A stretch of DNA of 64,000 nt from Cepaea nemoralis (taxonomy: Eukaryota > Mollusca > Gastropoda > Stylommatophora > Helicidae): positions 547,001 through 611,000 of the forward strand of contig JACEFZ010025082.1 in the NCBI GenBank assembly GCA_014155875.1. Reading direction: 5' to 3'. Position 1 is the first letter of the stretch; every line of letters begins with the position of its first letter. This document shows, one piece after another, positions 54,606-64,000 of this stretch. Made by a program: the position numbers and the translations under genes. The notes under the pieces are model-generated. The model searched no databases. It was given only the letters and a program-made list of their open reading frames with translations, and had not been told where the DNA came from.

Positions 54606-54824
54606 ATCACAGACACCACCAATGCCTATACATGCAATCGCAGCCTGCTTGAACAAACACAGCCGCAGTACAGATGACATGCCCCCTTTATCTGATTAAA
54701 TGCAGCGAGATGCATATTCGCCTTGAGCGACTTTCTGTATCTGCCAATGACATATATATATTAATTTTCCACATACAACCCCACTTTAATTTGATATGTA
54801 ATACAACATGCCTCCTACTATATT

Positions 54825-54948
54825 AACAACTTTTACGTCATAAGTGTGACACATATTCCGTCATCCATTTTTGTTTGGTTCAAACCTACGTTTTGTTTGG
54901 GCCACCTAGGTTTTGTTTGGCACTGAATCTGTTTAACAAGAAATAATA
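54825..54948 (-). repeat. Repeat C copy
   Basis: On the minus strand: ACAGATTCAGTGCCAAACAA, ACCTAGGTGGCCCAAACAAA, ACGTAGGTTTGAACCAAACA, AAAATGGATGACGG and GTCACAC. It has three copies of the GTAGGTTTG-type word, an intermediate between 46 kb (about two) and 20 kb (about 36). Confidence 0.65.
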
Positions 54949-55167
54949 AACATAATCTCAAATGCAAACTAGTATAATAAACATTCTCCTGTTTACGTAG
55001 TATCTATCATAGCTATTTATACTTTCACATGGCCATTATAACTTGCTGATTATTGCACGTTTTTCATGCGTTCTAATGTATATTGTTTCTGTTGTTGTCG
55101 TTGTTGTCTAAGATTAGCTTCATAAGTGCATGCCCAATACTTAACCCTTTGAAGGTAAAATTCTTTC

Positions 55168-55860
<693 letters not shown>

Positions 55861-55867
55861 TATCGAG

Positions 55868-56110
55868 CGTAGTCCTTACACCTTCTATTACTTCTAGTGG
55901 ACTGGACTGAAGTTTGCGCGTGGATTAGTTTTCAGTATGACTAATGTCCCTCGCCGTCATGCGAACCCACTCTCACTTCTGAGGTAATTGTAATTTACGT
56001 CCACAAGTCAAGAACGAGAAGGCAACATTTTAGTCCAACTGTCGGGTGTGAGGGTTGAACCCGCTACCTCGGCATCCGCACACCGGATGAAATAAGAGCC
56101 ACCTCTTTAT
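55868..56110 (-). mobile_element. SINE-B, full length
   Basis: Complement of the tail (GAGCGTAGTCC), AGTGGACTGGACTGA, AATGTCCCTCGCCGTCA, GTAATTTACGTCCACAAGTC, AGTCCAACTGTCGGGTGTGA and the head GGTTGAACCCGCTACCTCGG. In its own sense the head gives GCCGAGGTAGCGGGTTCAAC, a clear tRNA-like B box (GGGTTCAACCC). Confidence 0.75.
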
Positions 56111-56739
56111 TCAAAGGCGCACATGTGGTTTTCAACTGAGCTGCTAAAATATCCAAGTTTCATTCCGACATATAGCCACCGAGCCTATAGGTGCTATAGT
56201 ACAGATGCCCTTTTAAAAACAGGCAAAATAAACAAACGCACAGTGAGTCGCTTAGTTCACATTGAGTTAAGACAGAACACAAGCATGCCAGGAGCGTTGA
56301 AAGGAAGTTTATGTAGCAACAGGAGGAGAATGCAAGCGCTCAGGGAGGCAGGGAGGCATATTTGCAGATCCTCGCAGGTAGCGTAATGAGGAACCTGGAT
56401 GGTGAGACCTGGAGGAGATGGATGGAAGATTAAAGAACATGTGGATTAAATACCCGCAGGAGGAGGCGGGGAGTTGTGGGCACTGACATGCGGCACCTGT
56501 AGTTCTGAATTATGATGATCCACTGTATTCACTTAGTTGGTAGTTTGTTTTACTGCACGCCGCGTTATCACACTGCTCGTTTTACGGAAAGGCTCACCCG
56601 CTTTACGGAAAGGCTACCCCGGTTTGAAAATGCCAGGGAGGAGTCTGGTGTGTCAGCCGGAGGGCGCATATATAACAGTTTTGTTCTAAATAGACGCACT
56701 ACTATTACGACCACAAGTAATAATATTAGAAGAATGGAG
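56111..56739. other. Unassigned sequence
   Basis: An 87-codon plus frame (56123-56386) has no known motif. ACGGAAAGGCT is tandemly doubled at 56582-56612. Confidence 0.3.
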
Positions 56740-56770
56740 GAGGAGGAGAAGAAGATGATGATGATGATGA

Positions 56771-56854
<84 letters not shown>

Positions 56855-57060
56855 AAGAAGAAGACAACGACGAGGAGGAGGAGGAATAGGAGGAGGAGGA
56901 GGAAGATGAGTAGGAGGACGAGGAGGCGGAGGAAGAAAATGGGGAGTGGGGAAGAAAAAAGAAGAAGACGAGGAAAAAGATGATGATTATGATGAGGATG
57001 AAAGAAGATGAAGAGGAGAAAAAAAGGGGGAGGGGAAGAAGAGAAGAAGAAGACACCACC
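56740..57060. repeat. (GAT)n, (AAT)n and (GAA)n purine-rich array
   Basis: AAT run 56768-56825, GAA run 56826-56863, then GAGGAG/GAAGAA purine DNA to 57055. A minus-strand Tyr/Ser/Phe frame is an artefact. Confidence 0.95.
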
Positions 57061-57129
57061 TGCTTGTTTCTGATCTTGGAGAGGGGACGGGCAATTCTCT
57101 AGCATAACCCCCGCGGAGATGGTACTAGA

Positions 57130-57395
57130 CTATACAACCAGTCAACCAATCAACCAGTCAACCAACCAACCAGTCAACCAACCAGCCAGTAAACCAACCA
57201 GTCAACCAACCAATCAACCAACCAACCAACCATTCACACAACCAATCAACAAACCAACCAATCAAACAACCAACCAACCTATTATCCAACCAACTAAAAT
57301 AGCCAACCAATTAATCAACCAACCAGTCAAACAATTAACCAACCAACCAGTCAACCCATCAGCCAAACAATCGAACAAGCCACCATACAATGGCA
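57130..57395. repeat. (CAAC)n-type degenerate array
   Basis: AACCAACCAGTCAACC-type units over 260 bases, no gene. Confidence 0.93.
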
Positions 57396-58154
57396 AACTA
57401 CTGCAATGATGTAGAGATATACACGTTGTTATCATCATAAACAGTATTATGTGTACCAGGCATCGCCTGTCTCTTCATCTGCCGGTGCAGCCTCCAGAAA
57501 TTACCCAATGCCACATCCCGACCGACTTCATTGATAAACTGTTCCCACTTAATCCTTTTTGCCTCTGCTACCTGGAGTTTAAAATCCTGCATCTTTACTT
57601 TTTTTTAAAAATATCTTTCACCCTCCTTCAATTCTGTGTCAACTGAATTGGTTGTTCTCCGCATCCTCTGCCAATTCCTTATGGCCGCCCTCTTTTCCCT
57701 CCATGATTTCTCCACCTCTAATGGCCACCATGATGGTTGGGTGAAGATTCTTCTTATTGGTTTAGATCTTTCCTGTGATCTAAGGCGCCCGAAGAGCAAA
57801 GAGTTGTCGCAATCATAACTGAAAGCCCTGCGGGCTCTTATAGCCCTGACTGTGCTGCACTTAGGTATCAGCACAGAACAGGGGAGGTGGTCATTTCCAA
57901 GGTCCCCAAGGACACTCCATTTTATGTCTGATGTCGTCTCTTGGGATACAAGTGCCAGGTCGATGGACGTGTCATGGTCCCCCCGTCTCATTGCTAGCTT
58001 AGTGGGTGTCCCGTCATTTAGACAGACAACATCAGCCTCAAGCAGGGCCTCAGCAAGAGCAGTACCCTGTCTGTTCTCTCTCGACCTGCCCCACTCCCTT
58101 GGCGCGGACATGAAGGCCCCCCCCCCCCCCCCACCCACACACACACACACATAT

Positions 58155-58399
58155 ATATTTTTTTTCGCATATCCTTTACAGGACATCGCTGTCAACATCA
58201 GCATCTTTCAGCTGATTGTTGATTTCTTGGCAAGATTACGTTCAGTAGTTTGCCATTGCTTTCTGAGCGATCAGCTCACATACCCCGTAAGTTACCTACG
58301 CGGAGAGAACCGCTACCAATTCTTGCGCACGTGACATCACGTTACGTCAGTACACGGGATTACGGAGAAAGTCGTGTAGCCCCTAGACCAGAGAGGCCG

Positions 58400-58400
<1 letters not shown>
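58155..58400 (-). mobile_element. SINE-A inserted in the LINE endonuclease
   Basis: Complement of the 3' end (GCATATCCTTTACAGGACAT), GATGCTGATGTTGAC region, core (TTACGTTCAGTAGTTTGCCA), AGAACCGCTACCAATTCTTG and head (GACCAGAGAGGCCGG) in the long-head form. It lies between two parts of one endonuclease domain, so it inserted after that LINE. Confidence 0.8.

Positions 58401-58478
<78 letters not shown>
58401..58478. repeat. (TA)n tract
   Basis: About 39 TA units at the border of SINE-A and the LINE. Confidence 0.97.
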
Positions 58479-58482
<4 letters not shown>

Positions 58483-59035
58483 TTAGGTTCCAGCTGTATC
58501 GTCCGTTTTTAATCTGCATCCCCTGCACTTCTTTACTTTGCTGACCCCACCTACTCATATCCAGTATTGAATGCTGTAAGCCATCCTTGACCACCAGAGC
58601 CTGCCCATGTCTACCCTGCCAGGTTGGGTTTATGTGACATGTATAGCCAGGACACTTAAAAGAGTTTGTATTCTGTTCTTGTAATATCAGGACATCAAAA
58701 GCTTAGACCAGGTTCTCCATTATTGGTCCTCGTTGCTTTGTACTATGGCAGTTCCAATACCCAACCCGTACAATTTTTAGTCTCAAACGATCCGTTTTCC
58801 TCCTACCCCTTCTGGCTCCAGCCCTCTTCTTCCTTTTTCTGACCCTCTCCCCTAACTCTTTTTCTCTGCTTCATTTTCTCCACGCTGGCTGTTGTCAAAG
58901 GTGTCGAGCACAAAGCACGTACTCCGTTGCTTCAAAGTTAATTCATTTTATTTTCCATAGTTGGTTTGATTTGAAGGCAGAGGCTAACCGGTTACCCTAG
59001 TAAAGTCTGCCTGCTAGGGAAAGGGCAGGCGATGT

Positions 59036-59240
59036 CCTTCTCCTTCTTCTCTTTTCCTTCTCTTTCTCCTTCTTCTCCTCCTTCTCCTCCTCTTCCTTCT
59101 TCTCCCCCTCCTCCTCCTCCTCCTCCTCCTTCTTCTTCTTCTTCTTCTTCTTCTTCTTCTTCTTCTTCTTCTTCTTCTTCTTCTTCTTCTTCTTCTTCTT
59201 CTTCTTCTTCTTCTTCTTCTTCTTCTTCTTCTTCTTCTCA
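59036..59240. repeat. (TTC)n tract
   Basis: CTT/TCC-rich start, then about 37 pure TTC units. On the minus strand it follows the LINE F4 tail directly. Confidence 0.97.
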
Positions 59241-59244
59241 TCCA

Positions 59245-59560
59245 TGCTATGTGTCGTTGGTTATGATGTCTGTAGACAGCCATCATTCTTTCCTGATACT
59301 GAAGTACCTCCATGTCATGATGTCAATCTCTCCAGAATCTTCTCTCAAGGTCTAACTCTGCCTCTCTTTCTCTCCAGGCTTCCCGTTGTGACGACGTACT
59401 GAAGCTTTTTTACTTGTGTATGACATACTGAAATAAGATGGACTGTCTTCTTCTGATGCAAGTCGGCTGCCGATTAGTCTGTAACTACTACCGCCATTAT
59501 CAATTAATGTCCAATTCAGTTCAGTATTTACAACAGCAACAAAACTACACATTCGGCCTC
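59245..59560 (-). pseudogene. LINE F4 C-terminus
   Basis: In shifting minus frames: CIRRRQSILFQYVIHK, KLQYVVTTGSLERKRGRVRP, stop, EKILERLTS, stop, HGGTSVSGKND. The order equals the F4 copy at 40893 (RRQELKHVVTTGKI ... KILESC). Stops and the (GAA)n tract end it. Confidence 0.6.
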
Positions 59561-59705
59561 GTTCAACCTGCTACTAAATTATAATTGATGTCCGTTTTAT
59601 GTGAGTTTCGATATACTTTCCTTTCTCTGTTCTCCTTTGATTTAGTCCTAACAGAACTGGTTATATTTTTCCTTCTGTATTTGTTGGGATCGGTTGGGTC
59701 TTATG

Positions 59706-60414
59706 TAAGGTTGCCAGATGCGTGGGCACCAAAAGGAGAACATTATAAGACAAACAAGAGGACAAATGAGGACATGTTGAATGTTTCATTTAAATCGTTC
59801 CAGATTAAACCCACAATCAGTACAACTTTATTACAACAGCTACCAATAAATGTATCTTACTCTTAGTGAATCGACCAAGAAACAATCATGTTAAAAAATA
59901 AATATAAATTCAATGGAGGTCTTTTTCAAAAAGCTGAACAACATTATTTAAACAACCGATTGTGCAATTATTACCTTATAATATGTATTAACTACACAAC
60001 ATATTTCTCGATGGAGCCAACCTTTCGTTGAAGATCCTCGTTAGCAATCACATATGCATAAAACTGTTCACGGGTAAGTTTCTTAAAACTGTACTTTGTG
60101 AGAATTGTGCCTTTACGGAGTCGAGTAAGAGTCTGTTCCTTTCCTTTGTCCATTGATCATTAATCAAAGAGAACACTCTTTCCACATTGCCACTGTGTCC
60201 AGGGATACAGAAGAATACTTCACAAAAATGCATAGACTTTGTACATTTTAACAATATAAACATACGGTAGAGTTGCAACAACATTACATCAAAAATTATA
60301 ACATAAAATATAAGAAAAGCCTGACTTTTAAAAGGTTTTAGCTTTGCCTGCCGGACGGAGAATATTAAGCTGAAAAGGACATGTCCTCTTTTTGCAGGAC
60401 GTCTGGCATCCCTA
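59706..60414 (-). mobile_element. hAT-like element with ends and target duplication
   Basis: The left end TAAGGTTGCCAGATGCGTG and the reverse complement of the right end TAGGGATGCCAGACGTCCTG pair over about 35 bases with gaps (AAAAGGAGAACAT against AAAAAGAGGACAT further in). The flanks GTCTTATG (59698-59705) and GTCGTATG (60415-60422) match at 7 of 8, the size used by hAT elements. The 709-bp element keeps only the transposase C-terminus. Confidence 0.78.
60045..60290 (-). pseudogene. hAT transposase C-terminal dimerisation domain
   Basis: The minus frame reads FFCIPGHSGNVERVFSLIND, then QWTKERNRLLLDSVKAQF. S/GNVERVFSLINDxWTxERNRL is the conserved core of the hATC dimerisation region. The catalytic part and zinc finger are gone. 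The ~78-codon frame is open but has no real start. Confidence 0.82.
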
Positions 60415-60523
60415 GTCGTATGGGGCTCTCGCTGACTGGCATCTTCATTTTTGTGTTGAGTTGATCCTGAGGTTGACCTGCCAGATTCAGTAGCCTCTCA
60501 GGTATGTGTTGCTTTCTCTGGAG

Positions 60524-60914
60524 CAGTGGTTCTCAACCATTTTGGGCCCGTGCACCCCTTCTCCATATGTTCAGAGTGCCACCCCCGCCCCATCATTTCG
60601 TATTTCCTCCTTATAAATACCCCCCCCCCTCCCCCGCCCCTACAGAGTATACGTAAAAATTGAAGCTAAATTTAATAACACATACTAGAACATGTCTAGA
60701 CGGCTACATAAAACGTGATTTGCGGTCTACTTACATTATAAAACAAATTTCAGAAGGACGAGAAGTACAGAACCCTAAAGTATTGATGGAAAAACAATAT
60801 CAAGTGATCAGTTCTTGTATTAACGCGATCTTGATATAATCTTAATCCCCCCCCCCCCCCGGAAACCCTAAACTTCTCGGGGGGGGGGGGGTTTCCACCG
60901 GCTGATAACCACTA
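60524..60914. mobile_element. hAT-type MITE with poly-C/poly-G hairpin
   Basis: The left end CAGTGGTTCTCAACCATTTT and the reverse complement of the right end TAGTGGTTATCAGCCGGTGG are imperfect inverted repeats of the hAT type. The flanks CTCTGGAG (60516-60523) and CTTTAGAG (60915-60922) match at 6 of 8. No coding. C runs (60624-60632 and 60847-60860) and a G run (60879-60891) lie inside; the last two can pair. Confidence 0.72.
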
Positions 60915-60922
60915 CTTTAGAG

Positions 60923-61198
60923 GACTGGTCTTGACCTCTTAGGCCTCAGAAGGACTGATCGTCAGCTTATTTAGTCTTCATAAGGACTGGTTTATTCATC
61001 ACAAGGACTGGTGTTGAACTCATGTATTCCTCATAAGGATGTGTATGTCATTATAGAGTTAATTGTGAATGCATCTTTTTTAATTGCGGTATTTATTCAC
61101 TGAACTGTCATTCAACGATTAGGTTTTCGCGTGGTAGTCATTAAAGAGCTAGATACAATTGAGTGTTTCGGTAAAGCCAAGGCTCCTCATGGAGAAAA
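60923..61198. other. Unassigned sequence with a short AAGGACTG repeat
   Basis: AGGACTGGT/AGGACTGAT words recur every 20-40 bases (60923-61040). Confidence 0.4.
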
Positions 61199-61541
61199 CT
61201 AACAAATCCCAGTGAGCCAAGAGGTGAAGAAAAGACTCTCACAATGGATAGGACACACAATGGGAAAACCTGAGGACAGTATAACTAGACGCTTTCTTGT
61301 CAGGAACCCAAAGATAGGACACACAATGGGAAAACCTGAGGACAGTATAACTAGACGCTTTCTTGTCAGGAACCCAAAGATAGGACACACATTGAGAAAA
61401 CCTGAGGACAGTATAACTAGACGCTTTCTTGTCAGGAACCCACATAGCAAACGAAATAGCGGAAGACCTAATACCACATGCAGAAGAGAGTTACAGAGAA
61501 GACTAATATTGGGAGGACAAGGAAGAAGATACAAGAGATAG
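61199..61541 (+). pseudogene. LINE C-terminal tail with an in-frame 66-bp triplication
   Basis: The frame reads EVKKRLSQWIGHTMGKPEDS, ITRRFLVRNP, then the segment IGHTMGKPEDSITRRFLVRN twice more (starts at 61251, 61317 and 61383, period 66 bp = 22 codons), then HSKRNSGRPNTTCRRELQRR and a stop at 61541. WIGHxLRKPxxSITRxxLxWNP + GRPxxTWRRxL is the known end of several non-LTR polyproteins. The triplication leaves the frame open. Confidence 0.8.
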
Positions 61542-62355
61542 CATAAGATAGGACGAGAGAAGTAATGGCTGCAGCAGATTATAACAATAGGACAAATAAA
61601 CAGTTAGGTATGTGCAACTCCTGCGAAAAGGTGAGATATAATATAGTGGAGTTGGTTGTGAGAGTGCTTCTCATAAGGAAATTCCCGATCCACGGAACAT
61701 ATTCATTATTGTACACTGAAGTTTCCATGTGAAGGTGTAAAACATTTCATAATATGCACTTTATCTCTAACCCATAAATTATATACCGCATAGAAACAAA
61801 CGTTGAGATATGCTGTACAATCTCCAGAACAACAACATTTTTGTTGGTGCACATGCAGATAAGGTTATATGCTAAATCTCATCATTTTCTCACAGTTGGT
61901 TCCTTAGTTATGGATTTTTATACGGGAGCAAACATTTGTGAACGTACAATAACAGCACACACGTACTCCACACATACTTTCTCTGGTCATACATAAGTGT
62001 GAAGCACATCTCCTTTATCCGGCTTGCTATTATTTAAGAATTAGCACACTGTGCTAAATCATTGTGGTACCACATTCTTCATATAATCGCAATATAGTTT
62101 TCTCATAACGTGATGCTTGTATTCCCCCGAAACTCGACGGCTTGTTATTATGTTCTGTAACTTTGTTTCTCGTAACATTCCCACCTCCCGTGTTGGCAGC
62201 TTGACACTTGACTTTTCGCCAGTTTCCCTTGTTTTGTTTCTGCTGTAGGCACTGGTGGCTGGAAGTCGCTCTCTGGATTTCGAGTTGAGCATTTCGATAC
62301 GCCCATGGGATATGGTTGTTTATGATGTGTGTTGTTGATGTGAAGTTGCCTTTTT
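61542..62355. other. Unassigned sequence
   Basis: AT-rich. The 77-codon minus frame at 62059-62292 has RETKLQNIITSRRVSGEYKH and RKLYCDYMK, faintly like a LINE tail but unconvincing. Confidence 0.3.
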
Positions 62356-62359
62356 AAAT

Positions 62360-63065
62360 ATAAGTTGGCGCCTTTAATTCTTCTAGGACTATAGAGCTGC
62401 GTCTTTGATTCTTCTAGGACTATAGAGACGCGCCTTGAATTCCTGTAGAAATAAAGTGATGCGCCTTCGATTTCTGTAGGAATATAGAGATGCGCCTTTG
62501 ATTCGTCTAGAAATATAGAGATGCGCCTTTGATTCGGCTAGTGCTATAGAGCTGCATCTTTGATTCTTCTAGGACTATAGAGACGCGCCTTGAATTCCTG
62601 TAGGCATATAGTGATGCGCTTTTGATTTATGTGGGAGTATAGAGATGCGCCTTTGATTCGTCTAGGACTATAGAGATGTTCCTTGGATTCCTATAAGAAT
62701 AAAGAGATGCTCCTTTGATTCCTGTAGGAATATAGAGATGCGCCTTTGATTCTTCTAGGACTATAGAGATGCGCCATGGACTCATGTAGGAATATAGAGA
62801 TGCGCCATTCCTGTAGGAATATAGAGCTGCGTCTTTGATTCTTCTAGGAGTACAGAGATGCGCATTTGATTCGTCTATAAATGTAGAGATGCGCCTTTGA
62901 TTCTTCTAGGACTATAGAGATGCGCCTTGGACTCCTGTAGGAATATAGAGATGTGCTGTTGATTTCCGTAGGAAAACAGAGATGCGTCTTTGATTCTTCT
63001 AGGAATATACAGATGCGCATTTGATTCATCTATAAGTATAGAGATGCACCTTTGATGCTTGTAGG
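62360..63065. repeat. 31-bp minisatellite, left block
   Basis: Units such as TATAGAGATGCGCCTTTGAT + TCTTCTAGGAC or TCCTGTAGGAA, about 22 units with many variants. Confidence 0.93.
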
Positions 63066-63424
63066 AATTATTTGCCATGCCGATAAGCGTGGGCGGTCAT
63101 GTTTCGCCATCTCACTCGATCACCAGAGCCGTGGATGAGCTCAGTATGTTTGTTTCATCCACGCCCCGTGGCCTTCGATCTTGCCAGTTGTCACCAAGTT
63201 CTCCAATTTAATTCTTCTCATAAAGAGACCAAAAAACTGTGACTGTCTACGTCTAATTTCTCTAATCAGTTTACAGCTTTCATTTGTTTCTTGTAGGACT
63301 TGTTCATTGGTTTTTCTGTCTGTCCATGGTATTCTTTGCATTCTCCTCAGAAACCACATTTCCACAGCCATCAGATGTTTTTCAGCTTGTCCACGCTTCA
63401 CATCCATACAAAAGTGCAGGTTCT
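63066..63424 (-). pseudogene. LINE F2 fragment splitting the 31-bp array
   Basis: The minus frame reads AEKHLMAVEMWFLRRMQRIP, WTDRKTNEQVLQETNESCKL, IREIRRRQSQFFGLFMRR and ENLVTTGKIEG, then the 3' region with the complement of TGCCATGCCGATAAGCGTGG. It is 5'-truncated and open for 88 codons. Both edges touch minisatellite units. Confidence 0.82.
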
Positions 63425-64000
63425 AAGTAGAAATATAGTGATGCACATCTGATTTCTGTATGCATATAGAGATGCGCTTTAATTCGTGTAGGGATATAGA
63501 GATGCACATTTGATTCCTGTCGGAATATAGAGATGCACATTTGATTCCTGTCGGAATATAGAGATGGACATTTGATTCCTGTCGGAATATAGAGATACAC
63601 ATTTGATTCCTGTAGGAATATAGAGATGCACATTTGATTCCTGTAGGAATATAGAGATGAACATTTGATTCCTATCGGAATATAGAGATGCACATGTGAT
63701 TCCTGTAGGTATATAGAGATGCACATGTGATTCCTGTAGGAATATAGAGATGCACATTTGATTCCTGTCGGAATATAGAGATGCACATATGATTACTGTA
63801 GGAATATAGAGATGCACATTTGATTCCTGTCGGAATATAGAGATGCACATTTGATTCCTGTAGGAATATAGAGATGCACATTTGATTCCTTTAGGAATGT
63901 AGAGATGTACATCTGATCCCTGTAGGAATATTGAGATGTACATCTGATCCCTGTAGGAATATAGAGATGCACATCTGATCCCTGTAGGAATATAGAGATG
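63425..64000. repeat. 31-bp minisatellite, right block (runs off window)
   Basis: About 18 more uniform units of TATAGAGATGCACATTTGAT + TCCTGTAGGAA (starts 63618 and 63649, period 31). Since 31 is not a multiple of three, frames rotate through the array; long Ile/Tyr/Ser frames are artefacts. It continues beyond 64000. Confidence 0.95.

Larger units (their letters stand above)
57398..58905 (-). pseudogene. LINE with APE-type endonuclease, split by a SINE and a (TA)n tract
   Basis: Read from 58905 down. A basic start (ELGERVRKRKKRAGARRGRK) leads into the endonuclease: RVGYWNCHSTKQRGPIMENL, VLILQEQ (conserved Gln-Glu) and GQALVVKDGLQHSILDM, up to about 58480. After the (TA)n and SINE-A it resumes at about 58115 with SAPREWGRSRENRQGTALAE, VVCLNDGTPTKLAMRRGDHD, TSIDLALVS and LGNDHLPCSVLI, where NDHLP is the conserved SDH-like end of APE endonucleases. 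The linker to RT follows (RIFTQPSWWPLEVEKSWREK). After a shift at about 57600 comes EQFINEVGRDVALGNFWRLH. RT itself is missing. The clade (Jockey, CR1 or I group) cannot be fixed by eye. Confidence 0.82.

Overview
This is a stretch of animal nuclear genome that contains no host gene I can recognise. It is built from transposable-element remains and tandem repeats. I see no bacterial features such as operons, ribosome binding sites or CRISPR arrays, and no rRNA or intact tRNA gene. The elements present are RTE-like and other non-LTR retrotransposons, a Penelope-like element with a GIY-YIG endonuclease, mariner and hAT DNA transposons, a Gypsy-type LTR retrotransposon and several tRNA-headed SINE families. 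Together with the very large microsatellite load they fit an invertebrate, perhaps a lophotrochozoan such as a mollusc or flatworm. That is only an inference; the sequence does not fix the species.

Layout. 1-3400: unassigned, with a short triple dyad repeat. 3.4-10.3 kb: a SINE with clear target-site duplications, several LINE 3' ends, dispersed repeat D, and microsatellites. 10.8-17.6 kb: a complete, young LTR retrotransposon read on the minus strand. It has 2.2-kb LTRs, a CCGCC target duplication and one 645-codon ORF fusing Gag, a protease-like domain and only the C-terminal part of integrase. It sits inside an older tRNA-headed repeat. 18-25 kb: SINEs, an 800-bp minisatellite of 21-bp units that appears to have grown out of a dispersed repeat (repeat C), long CT tracts, and a 1.6-kb array based on TCTTG/TCGTG. 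25.8-27.3 kb: a 5'-truncated LINE with an 11-bp target duplication, nested in repeat D. 27.5-34 kb: three minisatellites, one split by a LINE carrying the reverse transcriptase YADD motif. 34.0-35.4 kb: a full-length but dead mariner. 36.2-37.2 kb: a Penelope-like element with inverted ends and a 12-bp target duplication. 38-47.8 kb: SINEs, LINE fragments (one with two microsatellites grown inside its coding sequence) and dense microsatellites. 47.9-51.4 kb: a satellite of 41-bp units carrying TGACTCA in almost every unit, with a 943-bp (23-unit) higher-order duplication. 52-59.6 kb: a mariner fragment, a SINE inserted in a minisatellite, a 480-bp (CTGT)n tract, and an APE-type LINE split by a SINE. 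59.7-60.9 kb: two hAT-type elements with terminal repeats and target duplications. 61-64 kb: a LINE tail with an internal 66-bp triplication, and a 31-bp minisatellite split by a LINE that runs off the window.

How the parts relate. Nothing here forms a host pathway. The partially mobile units are the LTR element, which has lost the reverse transcriptase, RNase H and integrase core and would need them supplied in trans, and the SINEs, which rely on LINE enzymes. The recurring theme is the link between mobile elements and tandem arrays. LINE or SINE copies interrupt at least four arrays, and arrays have grown inside element sequences at least four times. For RTE-like copies I use local family names F1, F2 and F4 based on shared C-terminal protein motifs; SINE-A, SINE-B, SINE-C and repeats C, D and E are also local names.
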